Position numbers and translations under genes: made by a program. This document shows positions 17,263-25,782 of a stretch of DNA of 64,000 nt, piece by piece. This DNA is from Candidatus Formimonas warabiya (GTDB taxonomy: Bacteria; Bacillota; Dehalobacteriia; Dehalobacteriales; Dehalobacteriaceae): the NCBI RefSeq assembly GCF_002777255.1, contig NZ_CP017634.1, positions 3,236,903-3,300,902 of the forward strand. The letters are read 5' to 3'. Each line of letters starts with the position of its first letter. Position 1 is the first letter of the stretch. Under the pieces are notes generated by a model. The model made no database searches and was not told the origin of the DNA. It worked only from the letters and a program-made list of their open reading frames with translations.

Positions 17263-18555
17263 CTATTTAAATAAAGAAGCGAGGTTTCCGGGAATTTCTT
17301 CCAGAAGCACCTGGACAATTTTTTGGGGATCATGCCGGGCCAGATCATTCTGGGCACTGAGAGGATGCTGGATCACGTCCACTTTCAGTTCTTTGAGATG
17401 GGCAAAATCTGCCTGCACCGGCTCCGCTCCCTGAGCAAGGTATTTTGCCTTCAGTTTGGGAGAAATCTCCTCATTATTGACAATCACTTTATCAATTAAA
17501 CCCGGTCCGCAGTGATCCAAAATCGCCTGCACATGGTGAGATGCGTAAAAGCCGTCGGTCTCCCCGGGCTGGGTCATAATATTGCAGATATAATAAACCT
17601 TTGCTTTTGATGCCCGGATCGCTTGCCCAATCCCCGGCACCAATAAATTGGGAATCACACTGGTATAAAGGCTGCCTGGTCCCAGAATCACCGCATCCGC
17701 AGCCAAGATGGCCTCAATTGCTTCCGTGAGAGGGGTGCAATGGGCAGGGTCTAAAAAAACCCGCTTAATCCGGCAGGAATCGGCCACCATACTTGTTTCC
17801 CCGGTGACAATCCTGCCGTCTTCCATTTCCCCTTTTAAGACCGTATCCTCCAAAGTGACAGGAAGTACTTGACCTTTCACCGCCAGGATCCGGCTCACCT
17901 CCTGGACGGCAGCGGAAAAATCACCGGTAACCTGGGTTAAGCCCGCCAGAAGGAGATTGCCCAGACTATGACCGGCCAGCTCCGATCCCTGAGAAAAGCG
18001 ATAATTAAACAGCCTTTCGATGGCACTTTCCCGGTCAGCCAATGCCACTAAACAGTTCCGGATATCACCCGGAGGAAGTACCCCCAGATCGCCTCTTAAC
18101 CGGCCCGAGCTTCCTCCATCATCCGTCACGGCGACAATCGCCACAATATTGCTGGTCACCTCTTTCAACCCACGCAGCAAAGCGGATAATCCGGTGCCGC
18201 CGCCGATGGCGACTATTTTAGGCCCTTTCTTCAACTGATGCTGGAGGAGCAGCTTTTCCCCCCACCGGGAACCGGTGCCCGGGAATAGACCGGTTAACAC
18301 ATTGCGCATCAACTGCCGAAAACCCAGGCCCATCACCGCCACACCTGCAATCACAATGCTGGTGCCGGCCGCGATGCGAAAAGTGTCTCCCGTTAACCCC
18401 AATACAATTTTTAGTAAGGGCCGTTCCAGAAGGCTGATCAGTTCGGAACCTTGCGCCACGGCCAAGCCTTCGGCAGCACAAAAAAGGCCAAAAATAATGA
18501 CCAGAATCCATCTTTTTAAGCCTAATCCCGGATATAACCAGCGCAAAAAATTCAT
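17263..18555 (-). CDS. yvcK: YvcK/MgfK family UDP-sugar-binding gluconeogenesis factor
   Basis: The 430-aa protein begins with a short membrane-associated region (hydrophobic stretches near residues 16-34 and 62-80). The YvcK core follows, with IVAIGGGTGLSALLRGLK, VTDDGGSSGRLRGDLG and AILGPGSLYTSVIPNLLV. YvcK proteins bind UDP-GlcNAc-type nucleotides and are needed for cell-shape control and growth on gluconeogenic carbon. The N-terminal extension makes it longer than the roughly 320-aa Bacillus form. Its start overlaps the rapZ stop by four bases. Confidence 0.93.
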   Translation of the reverse strand: MNFLRWLYPGLGLKRWILVIIFGLFCAAEGLAVAQGSELISLLERPLLKIVLGLTGDTFRIAAGTSIVIAGVAVMGLGFRQLMRNVLTGLFPGTGSRWGEKLLLQHQLKKGPKIVAIGGGTGLSALLRGLKEVTSNIVAIVAVTDDGGSSGRLRGDLGVLPPGDIRNCLVALADRESAIERLFNYRFSQGSELAGHSLGNLLLAGLTQVTGDFSAAVQEVSRILAVKGQVLPVTLEDTVLKGEMEDGRIVTGETSMVADSCRIKRVFLDPAHCTPLTEAIEAILAADAVILGPGSLYTSVIPNLLVPGIGQAIRASKAKVYYICNIMTQPGETDGFYASHHVQAILDHCGPGLIDKVIVNNEEISPKLKAKYLAQGAEPVQADFAHLKELKVDVIQHPLSAQNDLARHDPQKIVQVLLEEIPGNLASLFK

Positions 18556-19445
18556 TCTTGTTTCACACCCGCTTTTAAAATATCCCTGTGTGAGATGGAA
18601 ACATGGTACCCTCTGCGCACAAGGCTTTTGGCGATGCGATTGGCCAAAGTAACAGACCGGTGCTGACCTCCGGTGCAGCCAATGGCAATGACCAGATGGG
18701 TTTTCCCTTCCGCGGCATAATGAGGAATTAAAAAATTGAGCAAACCAATGTACTTGCGCAAAAAGGTTTTCGCCACAGGATGGGTTAAAACAAAATTTTT
18801 CACTTGCTCGTGCTCCCCGGTAAAGGGCCGCAGGGTTTCGTTGTAGAAAGGGTTGGGAAGAAAACGCACGTCGATGATGAGATCCGCATCCAGGGGCAGC
18901 CCGTATTTATACCCGAAAGACATGATGGTAATGGACAGTTGACCCTGCTTGTTTTCGGAAAACAATTCCAGCACCTGGTCCTTGAGCTGCCGGTTCGTTA
19001 AATCGGAAGTGTCGATGATCTTATCCGCCATGCCCCGCAGCTCTTGAAGCATGATTCTCTCCTGGGTGATGCCCTCTAAAATTCTGCCCTGAGGAGCCAG
19101 GGGATGGCGCCGCCGGGTTTCTTTAAAGCGCCGGACCAAAGTTTCATTAGAGGCTTCCAGGAAAATGATTTCGTAATTGATCTCTTTTGACCTTAATTGA
19201 GAAAGGGCTTCAAACAAGGCGGGAAAAAACTCGCCGCCCCGGATATCCATCACTAAAGCGACTTTATTCATCTTTCCCCGGGACTGGGAGATCAGTTCCG
19301 TAAACTTGGGAATCAGGGTAGGCGGTAGATTGTCCACACAATAAAACCCCAGGTCCTCCAAAGAATGGATCACCTGCGACTTCCCGGCGCCGGACATCCC
19401 GGTAATGATCTCGATCTGAAATTCCCGGTGTTTTGATTCCTGCAT
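18552..19445 (-). CDS. rapZ: RapZ/YvcJ nucleotide-binding protein
   Basis: The 297-aa protein has Walker A GMSGAGKS (16-23), the RapZ-typical VDNLPP segment, a second nucleotide-contact DIRGGEFF motif, and the C-terminal IGCTGGQHRSV block that forms the RapZ ligand-binding domain. In enteric bacteria RapZ guides RNase E to GlmZ; in Gram-positives YvcJ hydrolyses GTP and affects competence. It leads the rapZ-yvcK-whiA operon. The start ATG at 19445 follows AGGGGG. Adapter function is known only in distant relatives. Confidence 0.94.
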   Translation of the reverse strand: MQESKHREFQIEIITGMSGAGKSQVIHSLEDLGFYCVDNLPPTLIPKFTELISQSRGKMNKVALVMDIRGGEFFPALFEALSQLRSKEINYEIIFLEASNETLVRRFKETRRRHPLAPQGRILEGITQERIMLQELRGMADKIIDTSDLTNRQLKDQVLELFSENKQGQLSITIMSFGYKYGLPLDADLIIDVRFLPNPFYNETLRPFTGEHEQVKNFVLTHPVAKTFLRKYIGLLNFLIPHYAAEGKTHLVIAIGCTGGQHRSVTLANRIAKSLVRRGYHVSISHRDILKAGVKQE

Positions 19446-19522
19446 GTGTGCGCACCCCCTTCTCGCTGCACCTTCAAGTCCCTGCGCAATAAACCTTATT
19501 CCAATCCGATAGTTTTATTTTT

Positions 19523-19557
19523 CGGGATCCGGGAACCGGTTTCCGGGAGCCGGGTAT
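19523..19557. repeat. CCGG-rich intergenic repeat, copy 1
   Basis: The copy begins CGGGATCCGGGAACCGG and ends in a GCCGGGTA end. It shares the spaced CCGG/GGTACC pattern with copies at 40787-40824 and 43029-43058 and a fragment at 19712-19737. All copies are intergenic, and each contains short inverted repeats that could fold. Confidence 0.6.
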
Positions 19558-19711
19558 GAAAAACAAAACCCGCCCGAGAAGACCAAACCCCTAATTCAAT
19601 TGTCAACGGTCCCATGATAATTGTCAATGAATTTTTCTGAACAGGAAATGTTTCTTTAACTTTATTAACAGGCTGCTTCCAGTTAATCCAGACCGGCTCC
19701 CATCACTTCTG

Positions 19712-19737
19712 GTTTTCCCGGAAACCGGTACTCGATC
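19712..19737. repeat. CCGG-rich intergenic repeat, partial copy
   Basis: This copy has TTTTCCCGGAAACCGGTACTCG, which reads as the reverse of the CGGGTACCGG...CCGGG pattern of the other copies. It sits just behind the PHP-domain gene stop at 19741. Confidence 0.45.
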
Positions 19738-19740
19738 TTT

Positions 19741-20475
19741 TCACATCTCCACATTGATGATTTGCTCCGGCGGGACATTGGCATGGGCCAGCAAAGCCAG
19801 GCCCGTCTCCAAATTGCCCACGCTTTTGGTAAAATGGGCATCGCTATTGACGATAAAGCTTACGCCTTTTTCACTCACCCGTTTAATGTCCTCCACCTTC
19901 TGGAAATTGTGGCCGGTGTTAATCTCAAAAGCGGTATTGGTGGACAAACAGGCTCTGGCCACTTCGTCCAAATCCAGGGGCATGCCCAGCCCTGGATGGG
20001 TAATAGCCAGCACATCATGTTTATGCATCGCTTCTACCAGTGCTTTGGTATTGATACTTTTCATCCGATTCTGTAAGGGAGGAACCAGTTTGGCGATCTG
20101 GTTCCCCAGCACAAAAGTGAATCCGTCTTTCCACCCCTTGGGTTTTACATAGGGATGCAGGCCCACTAACAGGAGATCCAGCTGCTTCACCACATCCTGA
20201 GGCACATCAATATCACCTGCACAGCTAACCACGTCCGCTTCCGCTCCGGTCAGAATCCGGATATCAGGACGATTTTCCTGAAGCTTGCTGATTTCATCCT
20301 TGATCACCAGGTAAGTCTGGGCTGCCCGCACACCCGTACCGATGTTGGAGGGTCCGTGGTCTGTAAGGGCAATGGTCCCCAATCCTTTCGCCCGTGCGGC
20401 GTCAACCATTTCCACAATGGTATGCCGCCCGTCGCTGTATTTAGAATGAGTATGAAAATCCCCTGTGATTTTCAT
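19741..20475 (-). CDS. PHP-domain phosphoesterase, YcdX-like
   Basis: The 244-aa protein has the four PHP motifs: DFHTHSKYSDG (7-17), LTDHGP, an AITHPGLG motif, and the terminal VNSDAHF. These bind a multinuclear metal site and hydrolyse phosphoesters; YcdX-type members are phosphatases of unknown physiological substrate. The start ATG at 20475 follows GGAGGTAAACG. It lies 35 bases after the NusG-II gene, so it probably belongs to the apbE transcript. Confidence 0.85.
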   Translation of the reverse strand: MKITGDFHTHSKYSDGRHTIVEMVDAARAKGLGTIALTDHGPSNIGTGVRAAQTYLVIKDEISKLQENRPDIRILTGAEADVVSCAGDIDVPQDVVKQLDLLLVGLHPYVKPKGWKDGFTFVLGNQIAKLVPPLQNRMKSINTKALVEAMHKHDVLAITHPGLGMPLDLDEVARACLSTNTAFEINTGHNFQKVEDIKRVSEKGVSFIVNSDAHFTKSVGNLETGLALLAHANVPPEQIINVEM

Positions 20476-20510
20476 CGTTTACCTCCGTTTTTGCCTTCAC
20501 ATGATCTTTG

Positions 20511-20885
20511 CTATCGGGTAATATCATCCAGGTTGGCCCGCTTTCCTTTCATTTCGATGACAACCTGATTCGGTACACAGACAATTGCTTCTCCATGGTT
20601 TTTAATCCAGCCCCGGTGCACACAAATCTTATCCCGGCAGGGTGCGGTCACAATACTGATCTGATGGTCTTTTATTTTTACCGTGGTGGGACCGATCACA
20701 CCTTGCACAATAAATTGTCTTTCTCCTTGCTCCTTGATCAGATTAACTTCCTCAATCGCTTTGCCGCCCACTTTAATGACGGCCGTGCCGGAACTATCCT
20801 GTTTAAATAAACCGGAAGTAAAAAGAAAACTGAGCAAAGCGATCAGGGCAATTCCCCCCACCAAACCTTTATCTCTTTTCGTCAT
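20511..20885 (-). CDS. Membrane-anchored NusG domain II protein
   Basis: The 124-aa protein has one N-terminal membrane anchor (about residues 9-25). An extracytoplasmic NusG-II domain follows, with VTAPCRDKICVHRGWI and a final CVPNQVVIEM strand. Proteins like this are often found beside Rnf or heptaprenyl synthesis genes in Clostridia; their role is unknown. The ATG at 20885 lies inside the end of apbE (17-base overlap). The upstream TTG has no support. The two conserved cysteines may bind metal or form a disulfide outside the membrane. Confidence 0.8.
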   Translation of the reverse strand: MTKRDKGLVGGIALIALLSFLFTSGLFKQDSSGTAVIKVGGKAIEEVNLIKEQGERQFIVQGVIGPTTVKIKDHQISIVTAPCRDKICVHRGWIKNHGEAIVCVPNQVVIEMKGKRANLDDITR

Positions 20886-21957
20886 AAAGATATTTTTCCC
20901 CCGCTTCAACCGTAACCTGATCTTTTAATCCGGGGGAAACCCGGATTTTTTTGTCTGCCCCCACATAAAAAGCTTCTACCCCGGGAAAATTCTTGAGAAA
21001 TTTCAACCCCTCATCCGGTCCTAAGACGAACAATGTGGTTGTTAATCCATCTGAAATGCCGGGATTCTTGGTCACAACGGTAACGCTCCAGGTATCTCGC
21101 GCCGGTTTTCCTGTTTTGGGCGAAAGAATATGGTGATAGAGTACCCCATTTTCCGTAAAATTGCGCTGGTAATCTCCTGAAGTGGCTGAAGTCTCATCAA
21201 CTAAGGATAACACGCCGACGATATTTTCCGGGTCTCTGGGATCTTGAATGCCAATCTTCCAGGGCTCTTGATCATCCTTTTTGCCGATGACGACGATATT
21301 CCCCCCGGCATTGATTAAAGCCTGTTTGACGCCCATTTGTTTTAAGACTTCGCCCGCATTTCTCGCGGCATAACCCTTGGCAATTCCCCCCAGATCCAGG
21401 GACATTTGGGGTTTGGCTAAATAAACTGTGTGCTGTTCTTGATTTAAAATCACCTGACTGCTGTCCACCAGGGGCAGCTTTTCTTTGATTTGGGCATCGG
21501 AGGGCACGTGGGGCTGGCTGCTTTTGCCAAAACCCCATAAATCCATGAGCGGCCCAATGGTAATATCAAAAACACCGCCGCTCATTTTGTAATATTTTAA
21601 GGAAAGTTCAATCATGTTATAAACATCATCGCTGACACGCACAGGCTTTTTCCCGGCTTCTTCATTGATCCTGCAGATCTCACTGGCTTCATAAGCAGGT
21701 GTATCAGGCTTGGCAAAGCGGTCTGTGCGCAGGGCGATCCGGTTCATTTCCTCATAGGCGCTGTCGACAGCTTTTTTTAGCTGCGCTTCATTTTCCCCGT
21801 AAGCCGTGATACTGATCACGGTATCCATAAGGAACTCCTGTCTGGCGTATTCTTTTGTCTGCTTCAGCAGACTGCAGCCGGACAAGGTCAAACTGCTTAC
21901 CAGCAATAAAGCAATCATGATCATAAATCTGTTTTGTCTACCCATCCTGCACCTCAT
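20869..21957 (-). CDS. apbE: ApbE family FAD:protein FMN transferase, lipoprotein
   Basis: The 362-aa protein has a lipoprotein signal (hydrophobic segment ending LTLSGC). The ApbE fold follows, with MDTVISITAYG, GGVFDITIGPLMDLWGFG, SLDLGGIAKGYA and ALINAGGNIVVIG. ApbE attaches FMN by a phosphoester bond to Thr in S/T-G-A-T motifs of exported subunits. The natural targets are RnfG and RnfD encoded upstream. The start is ambiguous between ATG 21957 and ATG 21945; both give a signal peptide. A terminator separates it from rnfB, and a promoter lies between. Confidence 0.93.
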   Translation of the reverse strand: MRCRMGRQNRFMIMIALLLVSSLTLSGCSLLKQTKEYARQEFLMDTVISITAYGENEAQLKKAVDSAYEEMNRIALRTDRFAKPDTPAYEASEICRINEEAGKKPVRVSDDVYNMIELSLKYYKMSGGVFDITIGPLMDLWGFGKSSQPHVPSDAQIKEKLPLVDSSQVILNQEQHTVYLAKPQMSLDLGGIAKGYAARNAGEVLKQMGVKQALINAGGNIVVIGKKDDQEPWKIGIQDPRDPENIVGVLSLVDETSATSGDYQRNFTENGVLYHHILSPKTGKPARDTWSVTVVTKNPGISDGLTTTLFVLGPDEGLKFLKNFPGVEAFYVGADKKIRVSPGLKDQVTVEAGEKYLYDEKR

Positions 21958-21962
21958 CTTTA

Positions 21963-21981
21963 GCTTATCAAAATCATTCTC
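21963..21981 (-). promoter_or_regulatory. Fur-box-like sequence upstream of apbE
   Basis: On the minus strand this 19-mer matches the classical Fur consensus (GATAATGATAATCATTATC) at 13 of 19 positions. It lies at or just after the expected transcription start of apbE. Iron-responsive control of a flavin transferase for an Fe-S complex would make sense, but a 13/19 match can arise by chance in AT-rich DNA. Confidence 0.3.
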
Positions 21982-21989
21982 ATATTATT

Positions 21990-21998
21990 AATATAGCA
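21990..21998 (-). promoter_or_regulatory. Extended -10 promoter for the apbE transcript
   Basis: On the minus strand this is TGCTATATT, an extended -10 element, 33 to 45 bases before the two candidate apbE starts and just past the rnf terminator. No clear -35 is present, which extended -10 promoters tolerate. Confidence 0.45.
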
Positions 21999-22007
21999 CA
22001 CCTGAAA

Positions 22008-22042
22008 GAAAAAAATAAAGCACCCGGGACGGGTGCTTTATT
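22008..22042 (-). terminator. Terminator of the rnf operon
   Basis: A 12-bp stem (AATAAAGCACCC paired across a GTCCC loop, 22014-22042) is followed on the minus strand by an uninterrupted T-run. It begins 10 bases after the rnfB stop. Confidence 0.93.
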
Positions 22043-22051
22043 CCGTAAGTA

Positions 22052-22954
22052 TTACATGGCCGGCGGCGGTGTTGTTTTTGCCTCAGGCGCACATACTTTG
22101 CAGATGGCATCAATGCTCTCCTGTCCTTCCGTACCGGGTACAATCCCGAATACGGCAGGTTTAATCGCCCCCGTGGGACATTTGGCAAGGCAGGTGGCAT
22201 TATCACATTTTTCCAGGCAAACGTGGGTATCGACCACAGCCAGGTTATTTTCAATCTTGATGGCCCCATACTGGCAATCTTTGGCACAGCGGGAGCAACC
22301 AATGCATGCCACGGTGCACGCTTTTTTCGCCACCGGACCCTTATCTTTGGAATTACAATTCACCCGGACATGGGCTTTGAGATTGAGCATGGAAATCACG
22401 TGGCGCGGACAAACCGTTTCACACTTGCCGCAGCCGGTACACTTATTGGGATCGATCACAGGCAGCCCGTCCGGACTCATGGTCATGGCATCAAAAGGAC
22501 AATTCTTCACGCAGGTAGCCAAGCCCAGGCAGCCATACTTACAGGACTTGGGCCCGCCCAATAAAAGATTGGCCGCCACACAATCCTGAACACCGTCGTA
22601 GTTGTAATTGATCACTGCCTTGGCATGAGAACCGGCACATTTCACCTGTGCAATCCTTGGTTCAACGGCCTCCGCGGTTTTTCCGGTCAGTTCGGCAACA
22701 ATTTTTGCTACCTTTTCTTTGCCCGGAATACACATGTTGGGGGGTACATCCGGATCAAGGACCACCGCTTCCGCATAAGCCAGACAGCCGGCATACCCGC
22801 AGGCCCCGCACTGGCCCTTGGGCAGGGCATCTTCCACAATGTGAATCAACGGGTTCATTTCAATGGCCAGCTTTTTATTCCCAAAAGCCAGGATTAACCC
22901 AAAGCACAATCCAATGGCCGTCATCACGATTAAAATCAGAATTGAAGTATTCAT
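22052..22954 (-). CDS. rnfB: Rnf complex subunit RnfB (ferredoxin-type electron entry)
   Basis: The 300-aa protein has an N-terminal membrane anchor (about residues 3-24). A four-cysteine cluster domain follows (CGACGYAGC with a later MC). Several CxxCxxCxxxCP ferredoxin motifs come next, for example CTGCGKCETVCP and CIGCSRCAKDCQ. RnfB accepts electrons from reduced ferredoxin and feeds the membrane complex that pumps Na+ or H+ while reducing NAD+. It is the last gene of rnfCDGEAB and is followed by a strong terminator. Confidence 0.96.
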   Translation of the reverse strand: MNTSILILIVMTAIGLCFGLILAFGNKKLAIEMNPLIHIVEDALPKGQCGACGYAGCLAYAEAVVLDPDVPPNMCIPGKEKVAKIVAELTGKTAEAVEPRIAQVKCAGSHAKAVINYNYDGVQDCVAANLLLGGPKSCKYGCLGLATCVKNCPFDAMTMSPDGLPVIDPNKCTGCGKCETVCPRHVISMLNLKAHVRVNCNSKDKGPVAKKACTVACIGCSRCAKDCQYGAIKIENNLAVVDTHVCLEKCDNATCLAKCPTGAIKPAVFGIVPGTEGQESIDAICKVCAPEAKTTPPPAM

Positions 22955-22979
22955 ATTTTATCTCCTCCCCTCCTTTAGA

Positions 22980-23561
22980 TTATTGCGGAATCATGCCGGA
23001 GAACCCAAGGAAGGACAACGCCAGCATTCCTGCCAGAATAAAGGCAATGCCAAGCCCTTGTAACGGTTTCGGTACATCTGCGTACTGCAGCTTTTCCCGT
23101 AAGCTGGCCATCAAAATAATCGCTACGGCAAAACCGACACCGGAACCAATGGCGTAAATGACACTCTTGATAAAATTAAAGTTGGATTCCGCATTGATTA
23201 AAGGTACCCCTAAAACGATACAGTTGGTGGCAATGAGCAAAAGGTAAATCCCCCACATGCCGTACAGAGTAGGGGCATGCTTTTTAATAATCATTTCCAG
23301 CAGCTGCACGAAGCTGGCGATCAAAACCACGAATACCACCGTCGTTAAAAAGGTCAGGTTGTAGGGGGCCAGCACATAGTTGTAAACGACCCAGGCCAAA
23401 ATGGAGCTTAAGGTCATTACGGAAGTAACGGCCATCCCCATGCCGACGGAAGCGCTGAAGTTTTTGGATATGCCAAAGAAGATACAGAGCCCTAAAAATC
23501 TGGTTAATACAAAGTTATTGACAATTACCGCACCCATAAACAGGGTAAAATATTCCGCCAT
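22980..23561 (-). CDS. rnfA: Rnf complex subunit RnfA
   Basis: The 193-aa integral membrane protein has about six helices and the RnfA/NqrE conserved stretches NNFVLTRFLGLC and SVIYAIGSGVGFAVAIILMA. RnfA and RnfE form an inverted-topology pair that holds an Fe-S cluster in the membrane. Its start shares one base with the rnfE stop (TAATG). Confidence 0.95.
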   Translation of the reverse strand: MAEYFTLFMGAVIVNNFVLTRFLGLCIFFGISKNFSASVGMGMAVTSVMTLSSILAWVVYNYVLAPYNLTFLTTVVFVVLIASFVQLLEMIIKKHAPTLYGMWGIYLLLIATNCIVLGVPLINAESNFNFIKSVIYAIGSGVGFAVAIILMASLREKLQYADVPKPLQGLGIAFILAGMLALSFLGFSGMIPQ

Positions 23562-24193
23562 TATGCCTCACCCCTTTGACTACGAAGTTTCGCCCGGTGC
23601 TGCTTAATTAAATTAAACAAGGCAATTAATAAGCCAATGGTGATAAAGCCACCGGGAGGCAAAATCATCACTAAGGCCGGATTGTACCAGGACCCGAAGA
23701 TCTGGATCCCTGCTAAAGTTCCGTTGCCAAACAATTCACGAATTGCCGCAATTAACAGCATCGCCCCGGTAAAGCCCACTCCCATGCCAAAACCATCCAG
23801 GAAAGAGGGGAATACCGTGTTTTTGGACGCGAACACTTCCGCCCGGGCCAGAATAATGGCGAACACCACAATCAGCGCTAGATAAATACTTAACTCTTGA
23901 TACAAGGTGGGAAAGAAGGCCTGCAAAATGAGCTGCACTAAAGTAACAATGGTGGCAATGGAAGTAATATACACGGGAACCCGTACTTTAGGATTTACCC
24001 ATTTCCGCACAATGGAGATTACCACGTTATTGGCCGTGATGACAAACATCACGGAAAAGCCCATCCCTAAAGCACTGATAATATTGGAGGTCACAGCCAA
24101 TGCCGGGCAAAGACTTAAAGCAAGAACGAAAATAGGATTGGCCTCAAAGACACCATATTTAAAAGTTGCCCACACGGATTGTTTTTCACTCAT
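23561..24193 (-). CDS. rnfE: Rnf complex subunit RnfE
   Basis: The 210-aa integral membrane protein has about six helices and the RnfE/NqrD signatures NPIFVLALSLCPALAVT and DGFGMGVGFTGAMLLIAAIREL. It pairs with RnfA in the ion-translocating core. It starts four bases after the rnfG stop. Confidence 0.95.
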   Translation of the reverse strand: MSEKQSVWATFKYGVFEANPIFVLALSLCPALAVTSNIISALGMGFSVMFVITANNVVISIVRKWVNPKVRVPVYITSIATIVTLVQLILQAFFPTLYQELSIYLALIVVFAIILARAEVFASKNTVFPSFLDGFGMGVGFTGAMLLIAAIRELFGNGTLAGIQIFGSWYNPALVMILPPGGFITIGLLIALFNLIKQHRAKLRSQRGEA

Positions 24194-24196
24194 TGC

Positions 24197-24772
24197 TTAT
24201 TTCACCCCCGTAAATTCCGTAACTTCTTCCACAGCGTCCCGCACACCTTTGGTAACCGCCCGGGAGGTAATGGTGGCACCGGTCAAGGCCTGAATATTCT
24301 CTTGATTGGACGGATCTTTGGTCACTTCCAATTGTTCCGCTGCTTTACCGGCAAATTGGGTTTTAAAAGGTTCTTTCGCCCCTTTATCTCCCAGGCCGGG
24401 TGTCTCATTCATTTTAATAATGTTATAATCGATCACCTTGCCGTCCGGGGTCACGGCCACCAGCATTTCAATTTTTCCCCCGTAGCCTTTACTTTCCCCT
24501 GGTACCACATAGGCAATTTCTTCACCGCCTTTGACGGCTACATACCAGTTATCTTTCCCCTCCACAGGTTGAAAGGTTTCCGCATCTTTCACCAAATCTT
24601 TCATAGCATCTTCTTTTAACTGCACCATTTTCTTCTCGGCAATGGGATTGGTGAAAGCATAGGTTCCGGCAATAATGGCCCCGGAAATAAAACAAGCTAA
24701 TGTTAAGTTGAGCGCAATCTTAAAAAGGCTGTCATTTTGCCCTTCATGAGCGTGCACATGTGCGTCAGACAT
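24197..24772 (-). CDS. rnfG: Rnf complex subunit RnfG, FMN carrier
   Basis: The protein (191 aa from the chosen start) has one membrane helix (about residues 18-40) and an extracytoplasmic FMN-binding domain. The flavinylation motif TGATIT (164-169) makes T167 the expected covalent FMN site, with ApbE encoded downstream. I chose ATG 24772, which follows AAGGAGGTAGAGAA; that site lies inside a longer frame to 24811. It overlaps rnfD only in untranslated sense: the rnfD stop at 24777 is just upstream. Confidence 0.94.
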   Translation of the reverse strand: MSDAHVHAHEGQNDSLFKIALNLTLACFISGAIIAGTYAFTNPIAEKKMVQLKEDAMKDLVKDAETFQPVEGKDNWYVAVKGGEEIAYVVPGESKGYGGKIEMLVAVTPDGKVIDYNIIKMNETPGLGDKGAKEPFKTQFAGKAAEQLEVTKDPSNQENIQALTGATITSRAVTKGVRDAVEEVTEFTGVK

Positions 24773-24776
24773 TTCT

Positions 24777-25769
24777 CTACCTCCTTGCCCCAAATCTAAC
24801 AGGCCGAACATAACGGTCGATGAGAGGCGTCACACAGTTCATCAGCAGGATGGAGTAACAAACCCCCTCCGGATAACCGCCTTTTAACCTGATAAGAGTT
24901 GTAATAAAACCGGCACCCACGGCAAAAATAATTTGTCCTTTGGTGGTAATGGGTACGGTCACCATGTCTGTGGCCATAAAGAAAGCACCGATGAATAAGC
25001 CGCCGGCCATCATGTTGAAAAGAGGATCACCGGTAAATAATCCGGCACTGCCGCCGAAGATCCAGGTCAAAAGTCCCACCGTGCCAATCATGCACACGGG
25101 AACCTGCCATTTGATGTAGCCCTTATAGATGAGATACAAACCGCCCAACAGCAGCAAAATAGTGGAGGTTTCCCCCAAACTGCCGTTTCTGGTGCCTAAG
25201 AATAAAGCCTTATATAATTCCGACTGGCTGCCGAATACCTGGATTAATTGGTCATATCCGTGTTGTTTTAAAATATTCAACGGGGTAGCCGTGGTCAAGG
25301 CATCCACTTTGCTTAAGGAATTTGCGCTCCAGGTGGTCATGGCCACGGGCCAGGATGCCATCAAGATCGCCCGTCCGATATGGGCCGGATTAAAAATGTT
25401 AAAGCCTAAACCACCCATGGTGTGCTTGGAAATGGCAATGGCCACAAAAGCACCGATAGCCGTCATATAAAAAGGGATTTGAGGGGGTAAGCACATGGCC
25501 AGCAGCAAACCGGTGACACAGGCGCTACCGTCGTTAATGGTGACGGGCTTTTTCTGCCATTTTTGAATCAGATATTCTGTCCCTACTGCCGAGATGATAC
25601 TCACGGCAATGGTGATCAAGGCGGGAAGCCCAAAATAGAAAATCCCGAATAATGCCGCAGGGGCTACCGCTAAATTAACATTCCACATAATTTTCGGAAT
25701 TGACTCTTCTGTCCGAATATGGGGAGAAGGAGATACGGTTAACATATTCGTTTCCAAATTCACACTCAT
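24777..25769 (-). CDS. rnfD: Rnf complex subunit RnfD, FMN carrier
   Basis: The 330-aa polytopic protein has the RnfD/NqrB signatures NDGSACVTGLLLAMCLPP and GGLGFNIFNPAHIGRAIL. Its flavinylation motif reads TTATPL, with T162 as expected FMN site. The usual small residue G is replaced by T in the second position of S-G-A-T. The start ATG at 25769 follows GGAGGTGAGAAC. It is 13 bases after rnfC. Confidence 0.94.
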   Translation of the reverse strand: MSVNLETNMLTVSPSPHIRTEESIPKIMWNVNLAVAPAALFGIFYFGLPALITIAVSIISAVGTEYLIQKWQKKPVTINDGSACVTGLLLAMCLPPQIPFYMTAIGAFVAIAISKHTMGGLGFNIFNPAHIGRAILMASWPVAMTTWSANSLSKVDALTTATPLNILKQHGYDQLIQVFGSQSELYKALFLGTRNGSLGETSTILLLLGGLYLIYKGYIKWQVPVCMIGTVGLLTWIFGGSAGLFTGDPLFNMMAGGLFIGAFFMATDMVTVPITTKGQIIFAVGAGFITTLIRLKGGYPEGVCYSILLMNCVTPLIDRYVRPVRFGARR

Positions 25770-25782
25770 CTGTTCTCACCTC

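Larger units (their letters stand above)
19446..19740. other. Non-coding gap with two CCGG-rich repeat copies
   Basis: This 295-base gap holds no convincing gene. It contains one copy of the CCGG-rich repeat at 19523-19557 and a partial copy in reverse sense at 19712-19737. The AT-rich middle (19600-19670) may hold the rapZ operon promoter. No terminator with a T-run is obvious behind the PHP-domain gene. Confidence 0.5.
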
